Notes under the pieces: generated by a model
Seen by the model: only the letters and a program-made list of their open reading frames with translations
What the model was told of the DNA's origin: nothing
The model's database searches: none
Position numbers and translations under genes: made by a program
Shown: positions 1-6,049 of the stretch, one piece after another
How the letters are laid out: the number at the start of each line of letters is the position of its first letter
Numbering within the stretch: position 1 is the stretch's first letter
Assembly (NCBI GenBank): GCA_026393735.1
Contig: JAPKZP010000368.1
Coordinates: 1 to 6,049, forward strand
Source: Acidobacteriota bacterium
Lineage (GTDB): Bacteria; Acidobacteriota; Vicinamibacteria; Vicinamibacterales; JAKQTR01
Length of the DNA: 6,049 nucleotides
Reading direction: 5' to 3'

Positions 1-953
1 GACGTGACCACCTCGTGCTCGACGCGGGTGCCTGTGCCCATCGCCGCGCCGTCCGCGGCCTTGAGGATCCGATCCCAGATCCCCTGCAGGACGCGCATGT
101 CGGGATGCCGGGCCTGGTACTCGGCTTCGGCGTAGTCGGGAACGATGTTCGACGCGACGCCGCCCTTCCTGATGATGTAGTGGATGCGCGTCTCCTGCGG
201 CACGTGCTCCCGCATCATGTTCACCATGTAATCCATCGCTTCCACGCCATCGAGGGCCGAGCGCCCACGGTCGGGCGCCGCGGCGGCGTGCGCGGCCGAG
301 CCGTAGAACTTGAAGCTGGCCGCGATGGTCGCCAGCGAACTTGCGGGACTCGCACTGTTCTGGTCACCCGGGTGCCAGCCTACGACCGCGTCGACGTCCT
401 TCAGCAGGCCTTCCCGGACCATGTAGACCTTGCCGCCGCCGCCTTCCTCCGCGGGCGTGCCGTAGTACCGCAACGTGCCGGTCTGCCGTGTCCGGATCAT
501 CCACTCCTTGACGGCGATGGCCGCTGCCGCCGACGCAGTGCCCAGGAGGTTGTGTCCGCAGCCGTGCCCCGGCGCGCCAGCCTTCACCACGGCGCGAGCG
601 GCATTGCCAGCCTCCTGCGACAGCCCGGGCAGCGCATCGAACTCGCCAATCACGACGATGACCGGCGATCCGCTGCCGTAGGTGGCGGCAAACGCCGTGG
701 GCATGCCTGCGACGCCTTGCGCGACGGTGAACCCGGCATCCGCGAGCGTTTTCTGCAACAGCGCGCTGCTGCGGTCTTCCTGGTAGCCGAGTTCCGCGTA
801 CTCCCAGATCTGCTTCGCCACGGCGGCGTACTGGTCCTTCTTCGCGTCAATCGACGACAGGATGCCCCCGGACGCCTCCGGGGCGCGCTGGGCGGTTCCC
901 GCAAGGCCAGTGACAACGACGACCACGGCGACGGCGACGATGTGCTTCAGCAT
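1..953 (-). CDS. Secreted M20D-family amidohydrolase, AbgB-like (3' end outside window)
   Basis: The frame is open from an ATG at 953 to the left edge, giving the first 317 residues of a protein whose relatives are usually about 450-500 long. Residues 1-21 look like a Sec signal peptide: Met-Leu-Lys-His, a hydrophobic Ala/Val core and a small-residue end near Gly-Thr-Ala. There is no lipobox Cys, so an exported soluble enzyme is likely. M20 metallopeptidase landmarks follow: GEFDALPGLSQ (103-113), GHGCGHN (129-135, metal ligands Cys132 and His134), TPAEEGGGGK (166-175, catalytic base Glu169 and ligand Glu170) and GWHP (192-195, ligand His194). A GSAAHAAAAPDRGRSALDG stretch begins the lid domain. 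The family hydrolyses amide bonds such as p-aminobenzoyl-glutamate or N-acyl amino acids; the substrate cannot be told from sequence. A Shine-Dalgarno GAGGG at 961-965, 7 bases away, supports the start. The last metal-binding His lies beyond the window. Confidence 0.9.
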   Translation of the reverse strand, partial: MLKHIVAVAVVVVVTGLAGTAQRAPEASGGILSSIDAKKDQYAAVAKQIWEYAELGYQEDRSSALLQKTLADAGFTVAQGVAGMPTAFAATYGSGSPVIVVIGEFDALPGLSQEAGNAARAVVKAGAPGHGCGHNLLGTASAAAAIAVKEWMIRTRQTGTLRYYGTPAEEGGGGKVYMVREGLLKDVDAVVGWHPGDQNSASPASSLATIAASFKFYGSAAHAAAAPDRGRSALDGVEAMDYMVNMMREHVPQETRIHYIIRKGGVASNIVPDYAEAEYQARHPDMRVLQGIWDRILKAADGAAMGTGTRVEHEVVT

Positions 954-984
954 GCGTGTTCCCTCGGACCCGGCACAACGGTGA

Positions 985-1016
985 AACGGCCCGGAAGCCG
1001 ATGCCGCCGGGCCGTT
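985..1016 (-). terminator. GC-rich 10-bp hairpin ahead of the amidohydrolase gene
   Basis: AACGGCCCGG (985-994) and CCGGGCCGTT (1007-1016) are perfect complements around a 12-base loop. Read on the minus strand the stem is followed by only TTTC, a very weak U-tract. It sits 20 bases before the Shine-Dalgarno of the amidohydrolase gene. It could be a poor intrinsic terminator for the upstream S-adenosylhomocysteine hydrolase transcript, or a structured 5' leader. I saw no clear -10/-35 pair between it and the upstream gene. Confidence 0.45.
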
Positions 1017-1030
1017 CTGCGTGTGCCTGA

Positions 1031-1082
1031 TGTGGCGCAGGGCTTCAGCCCTGCGAAAACAGGCCTGAAGGCCTGTTCCACA
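1031..1082. repeat. Paired-hairpin (cruciform-like) intergenic repeat
   Basis: Two perfect hairpins stand side by side. The first is CGCAGGGC-TTCA-GCCCTGCG (1036-1055) and the second AACAGGCC-TGAA-GGCCTGTT (1058-1077). They are enclosed by an outer 5-bp stem, TGTGG (1031-1035) with CCACA (1078-1082). The two tetraloops, TTCA and TGAA, are complementary to each other, so the two arms are near variants in opposite sense. There is no U-run, so it is not a standard terminator. From memory, intergenic units of this pattern are dispersed through Acidobacteriota genomes, notably Vicinamibacteria; copy number here cannot be judged from one copy. Confidence 0.75.
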
Positions 1083-1125
1083 ACCTCATGATGCATCCCT
1101 GCTCTCACTCCCCGGAGCTGAGTCC

Positions 1126-1139
1126 GTCACCGACGTGAC
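1126..1139. repeat. Small hairpin
   Basis: GTCAC (1126-1130) and GTGAC (1135-1139) form a 5-bp stem with a CGAC loop. It lies just outside the larger inverted repeat at 1143-1239. The 8-mer GTCACCGA at 1126-1133 recurs at 1185-1192 in that element's loop. On its own it is weak and may be chance. Confidence 0.3.
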
Positions 1140-1142
1140 ACT

Positions 1143-1239
1143 GGCAGCGGGTGGCCGCGTTGGCTCCCTTCTGCCCGCAGGCAAGTCACCGAAGCTCAGC
1201 CGAGGACAGAAGGGAGCGACGCGGACAGGACCCGCTGCC
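1143..1239. repeat. 97-base imperfect inverted repeat directly after the ahcY stop codon
   Basis: Three successive stems nest around a 33-base loop: GGCAGCGGGT (1143-1152) with ACCCGCTGCC (1230-1239), CCGCGT (1155-1160) with ACGCGG (1219-1224), and GCTCCCTTCTG (1163-1173) with CAGAAGGGAGC (1207-1217). That gives 27 perfect base pairs, interrupted only by small internal loops (GG against ACAGG, TG against G). It begins 10 bases after the stop codon at 1250-1252 on the minus strand. There is no T-run after it, so it is not a typical intrinsic terminator. It may be a dispersed miniature inverted-repeat element, or a 3' structure that protects the ahcY mRNA. Confidence 0.65.
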
Positions 1240-1249
1240 CCGATGAGCG

Positions 1250-2749
<1,500 letters not shown>

Positions 2750-2756
2750 GAATACT

Positions 2757-2762
2757 CTCCTT
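2757..2762 (-). promoter_or_regulatory. Shine-Dalgarno of ahcY
   Basis: AAGGAG on the minus strand lies 7 bases before the ATG at 2749. It is the strongest ribosome binding site in the window, in keeping with a highly expressed housekeeping enzyme. Confidence 0.85.
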
Positions 2763-2767
2763 GAAGC

Positions 2768-2818
2768 CCGGGCGCCCCGCGGCCGCCCGGCTGAGGCCGC
2801 CTCGTCACGGCGGCGCCT
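2768..2818 (-). promoter_or_regulatory. Two tandem GC-rich hairpins in the ahcY leader
   Basis: Between the putative -10 and the ahcY Shine-Dalgarno lie two adjacent stems. GCCGCC (2796-2801) pairs with GGCGGC (2809-2814) around a 7-base loop; alternatively AGGC (2794-2797) with GCCT (2815-2818) can extend a 4-bp inner stem. CCGGGCG (2768-2774) pairs with CGCCCGG (2784-2790) around a 9-base loop, ending 5 bases before the Shine-Dalgarno. I could not fit the leader to the S-adenosylhomocysteine riboswitch core as I remember it. It may be simple GC-rich structure or an unrecognised regulatory leader. Confidence 0.4.
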
Positions 2819-2831
2819 GATTTATTCAGCT

Positions 2832-2850
2832 CAATCCTACGATTGTAACA
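2832..2850 (-). promoter_or_regulatory. Putative extended -10 promoter of ahcY
   Basis: The minus strand reads TGTTACAAT, with hexamer TACAAT at 2842-2847 (five of six matches to TATAAT) and the extended TG one base upstream. No good -35 hexamer appears at 16-19 bases spacing. Transcription would begin near 2833-2836, leaving a leader of about 85 bases. A small inverted repeat, CAATC/GATTG (2832-2836 and 2841-2845), overlaps the -10 and could be an operator or chance. This is the only AT-rich patch between the mobile-element relic and ahcY. Confidence 0.55.
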
Positions 2851-2854
2851 CTGG

Positions 2855-2907
2855 TCGACTGCGGCCCGCGACTCGCAGACCGCTCCGAGGCGCTGTCCGG
2901 CAGTCGA
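2855..2907. repeat. 8-bp inverted repeat upstream of the ahcY promoter
   Basis: TCGACTGC (2855-2862) and GCAGTCGA (2900-2907) are perfect complements separated by 37 GC-rich bases. The left arm ends 7 bases upstream of the -10 hexamer and the right arm abuts the mobile-element-like repeat that starts at 2909. It could be a regulator site or the base of a stem; spacing alone does not decide. Confidence 0.35.
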
Positions 2908-2908
2908 A

Positions 2909-3027
2909 AGGGGTCGGGACGGATTTCGCAAAGTGCTCGAGGCCAATTACAGATCTGTCATCGACGCGCGTCTCCTGCAATTCTGTAATTCTTCGGTGTG
3001 CAGTTTCTGAAATTCGTCCCGACCCCT
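2909..3027. mobile_element. 119-base REP/RAYT-like element relic with 19-base terminal inverted repeats
   Basis: The left end AGGGGTCGGGACGGATTTC (2909-2927) and the right end GAAATTCGTCCCGACCCCT (3009-3027) are complementary at 18 of 19 positions, and CGA (2905-2907) with TCG (3029-3031) continue the match after one mismatch. Inside, AATTACAGA (2945-2953) pairs with TCTGTAATT (2982-2990) around a 10-base palindrome GACGCGCGTC (2963-2972). On the minus strand an AGGAG (2972-2976) and an ATG at 2961 open a four-codon frame ending in TAA at 2947. This looks like the start of a transposase gene whose body has been deleted. From memory, ends of the GGGGTCGGGACGAATTTC kind flank REP-associated tyrosine transposase (RAYT) genes in Acidobacteriota and relatives. 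No transposase gene survives here, so it would be a non-autonomous relic or MITE. Confidence 0.65.
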
Positions 3028-3030
3028 ATC

Positions 3031-3061
3031 GCCCCCGATCACGGCTGATCTTCGTGGGGGC
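3031..3061. repeat. Bulged hairpin downstream of the peptidase gene
   Basis: GCCCCC (3031-3036) pairs with GGGGGC (3056-3061), enclosing an inner stem GATCA-CGGC-TGATC (3037-3050) with TTCGT (3051-3055) bulged on one side. It lies between the stop-codon palindrome at 3070-3093 and the mobile-element relic. With no T-run it is a secondary structure of uncertain role; with the palindrome it may help end transcription from the peptidase gene. Confidence 0.4.
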
Positions 3062-3065
3062 CGGC

Positions 3066-3093
3066 CAAAGCCACCCCTCACGTGAGGGGTGGC
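3066..3093 (-). terminator. Perfect palindrome over the pepF stop codon, followed by a short T-run
   Basis: Positions 3070-3093 form a perfect 24-base palindrome, with half-site GCCACCCCTCAC then GTGAGGGGTGGC. It contains the last codons and the TGA stop (3078-3080) of the peptidase gene. As RNA it would fold into a 10-bp stem with an ACGT loop, followed by UUU then GG. It is the best intrinsic-terminator candidate for the DUF349-peptidase unit, though the U-tract is short. Confidence 0.55.
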
Positions 3094-4910
3094 AGCGCCG
3101 CCAACTCGGACTCCAGCCTGCCGACGAGCGCATCGAACCGGGTCAGCACCGCGCGGACCGTGTCGGGCTCCCGCAGGTCCACGCCCGCCCGGCGCAGTTG
3201 CTCCATCGGGTAGTCGTTGCCGCCGGACCTGAGCAGGTCCAGGTACCGATCCACGGCCCCGGCCCGGCTTCCCGGATTGCCATCCAGGATCTCGTCCGAG
3301 AGCTTTGCGGCCGACGCGAAGCAGGTCGCGTACTGGTAGACGTAGAACGGCGTGCTGAAGAAGTGCGGCACGCGCGCCCATGTGAGGCGCGCGAGCGGCT
3401 CGTCGTCGAGCACGTCGCCGTAGTAGTCCGTCAGCAGGCGTCCGTAGAGGTCGTTCAGTACGTCGGCCGTGATGGGCTGGTCCCGCTCGGCCAGGCGATG
3501 CGCGTGCAGTTCGAAGTCGGCGAACAGCACCTGCGTGAAGAAGGTGCCCGCAATGCTGTCGATCGCGTGCTGCAGGAGGACGGTCCGCTCGCGCGGGTCC
3601 GCGGTGCGCGCCAGGAGATACTCGAGCAGCAGCGCCTCGGCCAGCGTGGACGGCACCTCGGCCACGAAGATCGTGTAGTCGGAGTAGACGAACGGCTGGT
3701 GCGAGTGGGCCAGCACCGTGTGGATGTTGTGGCCCATTTCGTGCGCGAGCGTGAAGACGGCGTCGAGCGTGTCGTTGTGATTCAGGAGCATGTACGGGTG
3801 CACGCCGTAGACGGGCGCCGAGTAGGCGCCGCTGCGCTTCCCGTCGTTCTCGTAGACGTCGATGCTGCCGCTCTCGAGACTGCGGCGCACCTCGGCCTGG
3901 TAGGCGGGTCCGAGCGGCGCCACCGACTCGGCGACCCACGCGCACGCCTCTTCGTAGCTGTAGCGCCGATCGAACTCGATCAGGGGGACCTGGTGGTCGT
4001 AGACGCAGTAACGCTGGAGCCCCAGAGCGCGCTTGCGCAGCCGGTGGTAGCGGCGCAGCCCGCCGGTCGTGGCGCGGGTGACGTCGATGAGCGTCTCGAC
4101 CACCGACACCGGGATGTTGTTGCCGTGCAGCGCGGCCTCGATCGTCGTCTCGTAACCGCGCGCCTGCGCCGCGAACCAGTCGCGCTGACACACGCCGTTG
4201 TAGAGAGCCGCGTGCGTGTTGCGTGCGGCGTCGAAGGTGCCGAGGTAGGCGCGAAAGGCAGCCTCCCGGTCCGACTGCTCCCGAGAGGAGGCGAGAATCG
4301 ACCGGTACTCGCCGTACGACACGGTGACGCTCCGGCCGTCCGCCAGCGTGATCTGCGGGAACTTCGCGTCGGCGGTCGAGAGGGCCGAGTACGTCTCGGA
4401 CGGCGTGCTGTCGAACCGGCTCACCAGCGACATAAGCCGTTCGCCCTGGGCGTCGAGCACATGCTCCTGCTGGCGGTAGAGGTTCTCGATGGCGAACCGG
4501 TAGACCGCCAACCCCGGATCCGCGTCCATCCAGCCGCGCACCTGCGCGATTGGCAGCGTGAGCAGTTCGGGGTTGAACCACGACGTCGCCTGCTGCCAGC
4601 GCGCCATCAGCAACTGGACCTGCTGGCGGCGCGCGCCGACCTCGTTGTCGCGCTGATCCTCGTCGTGCCGCAGCGATGGGTAGTACCAGACGCGGTAGGC
4701 CAGCTGGCCCAGGTCGTCAATGGCCTGGTAGGCGTCGCGCAGAGTGGCCGCGCCCGCGCCGAGGGTGCCCCGGCGCCGGACGAACGCGTCGATGAGATCC
4801 TCGAGGCGCGCAAACGCCGCGCGCCAGTCGTCCCACGTCACGAAGATCCGGCCAAGGTCCCACTTGTACCGATCGTCGATCTCCGCGCGGTTGCGGGTCT
4901 CGGGTCGCAT
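3078..4910 (-). CDS. pepF: Oligoendopeptidase F, M3 family zinc metallopeptidase
   Basis: This zinc oligopeptidase, probably cytoplasmic, trims short peptides in protein and peptide turnover. The zinc site HEMGH is at 390-394 (ligands His390 and His394, catalytic Glu391), and Glu418 in FVAEVPSTLAEALL is the expected third ligand. HFFSTPFYVYQYA (516-528) matches the C-terminal His/Tyr motif that stabilises the transition state in M3 enzymes. The N-terminal RYKWDLGRIF opening and the YSAPVYGVHPYMLLN substrate-site region are also typical of the PepF branch. I chose the ATG at 4910 (610 residues, close to the usual 600). An upstream in-frame start at 4994 would overlap the preceding gene by 64 bases and add an Ala-rich stretch foreign to the family. 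No strong Shine-Dalgarno precedes 4910, and the DUF349 stop is only 20 bases upstream, so translation is probably coupled. I see no signal peptide with this start. Confidence 0.95.
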   Translation of the reverse strand: MRPETRNRAEIDDRYKWDLGRIFVTWDDWRAAFARLEDLIDAFVRRRGTLGAGAATLRDAYQAIDDLGQLAYRVWYYPSLRHDEDQRDNEVGARRQQVQLLMARWQQATSWFNPELLTLPIAQVRGWMDADPGLAVYRFAIENLYRQQEHVLDAQGERLMSLVSRFDSTPSETYSALSTADAKFPQITLADGRSVTVSYGEYRSILASSREQSDREAAFRAYLGTFDAARNTHAALYNGVCQRDWFAAQARGYETTIEAALHGNNIPVSVVETLIDVTRATTGGLRRYHRLRKRALGLQRYCVYDHQVPLIEFDRRYSYEEACAWVAESVAPLGPAYQAEVRRSLESGSIDVYENDGKRSGAYSAPVYGVHPYMLLNHNDTLDAVFTLAHEMGHNIHTVLAHSHQPFVYSDYTIFVAEVPSTLAEALLLEYLLARTADPRERTVLLQHAIDSIAGTFFTQVLFADFELHAHRLAERDQPITADVLNDLYGRLLTDYYGDVLDDEPLARLTWARVPHFFSTPFYVYQYATCFASAAKLSDEILDGNPGSRAGAVDRYLDLLRSGGNDYPMEQLRRAGVDLREPDTVRAVLTRFDALVGRLESELAALPPLT

Positions 4911-4930
4911 CAGCCGCGTCCGGCTTCGGC

Positions 4931-6049
4931 CTAGCGCCCCGAGGGCGACGACGGCCGCCGCCGCAAGTCGCGCTGCCGGAAGAAGCGGTTGCACGCGCGC
5001 TGGAACCGTTCGTCGAGTTCCTTGCCGACGGCCTCGGGCACGGGCCCGAGCTTACGCCACGCCACCTGGGCCTTGCGGACCTCCTCGGCGCCGTTGCGCC
5101 ACCGGGCCTCGTCGTCGACGCGGCCGCCGATGGTGTTGGCCGCCAGCGCTTCGCGCAACTGCGTCGCGAGGATGGCTGCCGGCGACATCTGCTCGGCGGA
5201 TTTCTCCTCTCCGGCCACGCCCTCCACCATCTGACACAACTGCACCATCCGCTGGCGCGTCGCCTCCGGATCGATCTCGCTGCCCTTGAAGGCCTCGGGA
5301 CACGCGCCGATGAGGCCCGTGAGCGCCTTCGCGAAGCGCTCGCCGAGCGGCTCGGACTGCGCGCGCGCAAGCGTCGGAGCCTGGTCCCATTGCCGCTTGA
5401 GGGCCAGCGCCCTCTTGCCAATCGCCTCGGCGCTCTCCGGCTCCGCGCCGTCGGCCGGCGGGGCGAGGAGCGCCTCGAGGTCGGCGCAGATCTGTTCGCG
5501 CGCGGCGGTCTGCTGTTCGAGTTCCTGGTCGTTGCGGTGCGCGTACCGCTCGAAGAACTGCTCGCAGGCTCCGCGGAACCGCAGCAGCAGGGCGTCGGCG
5601 CGGCTGCGCTTGACGGGCCCGACCATGCGCCAGTCGGACTGGAGGCGCTTGACTTCCGCCAGCGCGTGGTCCCAGTCCGTCGTCGTGGCGAGCGCTTCGA
5701 TCTCGGCGCAGATGGCTTCCTTCCTCTGGAGGTTGCCGGACCAGACCGCCTTGCGCTCGGTCAGGTCGTGCTTCCGCCGCGTGAAGAAGGCATCGCAGGC
5801 CGCGCGGAACCGCTCCCAGATCGCCTTCTCGTGGCCGGGCGTCACCGGGCCGATGGTCTTCCACTGCGCCTGCAGGGCCTTGATGGTTTCGGCCGTCCTG
5901 ATCCAGTCGGTCGACTCGGCCAGGGCCTCGACCTGCTCGCACAGCGTTTCCTTCTGCCGGAGGCTCTCGGTCCGCTCGACCGCCACCTGCTGGAAGAACG
6001 ACTCGCATCGCCCGCGGATCTCACCTTCGATCGTCTTGTAGCGCTGCCA
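4931..6049 (-). CDS. DUF349 repeat protein (5' end outside window)
   Basis: The frame is open from the right edge to a TAG at 4931-4933 and gives the last 372 residues. A GTG at 5986 is internal, because the 21 codons before it (starting WQRYKTIEGEIRGRC) continue the same repeat pattern. Helical DUF349 units recur with a Trp in the first half and an FRxAC-x2-FF ending: Phe pairs at residues 18-19, 88-89, 165-166 and 356-357, and Trp at 63, 140, 221 and 331. Units two and three are 77 residues apart and align without gaps (WKTIGPV against WRMVGPV). The unit around 221 is degenerate and lacks the FF. The last one (WRKLGPVPEAVGKELDERF) ends in a basic tail, RQRDLRRRPSSPSGR. It is mostly charged helix, with no membrane segment. 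The family is common in bacteria and its function is not established to my knowledge. It is followed by pepF after 20 bases, which suggests one operon. Confidence 0.88.
   Translation of the reverse strand, partial: WQRYKTIEGEIRGRCESFFQQVAVERTESLRQKETLCEQVEALAESTDWIRTAETIKALQAQWKTIGPVTPGHEKAIWERFRAACDAFFTRRKHDLTERKAVWSGNLQRKEAICAEIEALATTTDWDHALAEVKRLQSDWRMVGPVKRSRADALLLRFRGACEQFFERYAHRNDQELEQQTAAREQICADLEALLAPPADGAEPESAEAIGKRALALKRQWDQAPTLARAQSEPLGERFAKALTGLIGACPEAFKGSEIDPEATRQRMVQLCQMVEGVAGEEKSAEQMSPAAILATQLREALAANTIGGRVDDEARWRNGAEEVRKAQVAWRKLGPVPEAVGKELDERFQRACNRFFRQRDLRRRPSSPSGR

Noticed and set aside
15..1091. A 358-residue plus-strand frame opposite the amidohydrolase
   Set aside because: The opposite strand carries clear M20 motifs and a signal peptide. 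This frame also runs through the paired-hairpin repeat, whose translation is a by-product.
2850..2910. SAH riboswitch upstream of ahcY
   Set aside because: A CCTCGGAGCG stretch on the minus strand superficially resembles the riboswitch core, but the paired segments do not fit and it lies upstream of the putative transcription start.
2947..4581. A 544-residue minus-strand frame overlapping pepF in another phase
   Set aside because: It is Arg/Ala/Gly-rich with no motifs. Its last residues simply read through the mobile-element relic, which is useful only as a marker of that element.
4911..4994. Upstream start for pepF giving an Ala-rich, signal-peptide-like N-terminus
   Set aside because: It would overlap the DUF349 gene by 64 bases, the extra residues are not typical of PepF, and the start at 4910 gives the normal family length.
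5984..5986. GTG at 5986 as the start of the DUF349 protein
   Set aside because: The frame stays open to the window edge and the upstream codons carry a DUF349-like Trp and Cys-x3-Phe-Phe pattern, so the gene is truncated by the window.

Overview
The window is high-GC bacterial DNA in which every gene I can support lies on the minus strand. The most likely source is a member of Acidobacteriota, probably class Vicinamibacteria. That placement rests on the base composition, a paired-hairpin intergenic repeat of a kind I associate with that group, and the style of the proteins. It is inference from memory, not a database result.

Read in the direction of transcription (right to left), the window begins with the 3' part of a gene for a multi-repeat DUF349 protein (4931-6049, 5' end outside the window). 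Twenty bases later comes a complete M3-family oligoendopeptidase F gene (3078-4910), so the two probably form one transcript. A perfect palindrome over the peptidase stop codon (3070-3093) probably ends that unit. The 328-base gap that follows holds a second inverted repeat (3031-3061), a 119-base element with 19-base terminal inverted repeats that looks like the relic of a REP/RAYT-type mobile element (2909-3027), a small inverted repeat (2855-2907), and an extended -10 promoter with a GC-rich leader for the next gene.

That gene encodes S-adenosylhomocysteine hydrolase (1250-2749), complete and with its catalytic residues intact. The 296-base gap after it is packed with inverted repeats: a 97-base imperfect hairpin 10 bases past the stop codon (1143-1239), a minor hairpin (1126-1139), a cruciform-like paired-hairpin repeat (1031-1082) and a 10-bp hairpin (985-1016). 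The last gene (1-953) encodes the N-terminal two thirds of a secreted M20D amidohydrolase related to AbgB and runs off the left edge.

The genes do not form an obvious shared pathway: methyl-cycle housekeeping, peptide turnover, a secreted amidohydrolase and a DUF349 protein of unknown role. I see no new multi-gene system. What is worth a second look is the density and variety of structured non-coding elements in the two intergenic gaps.
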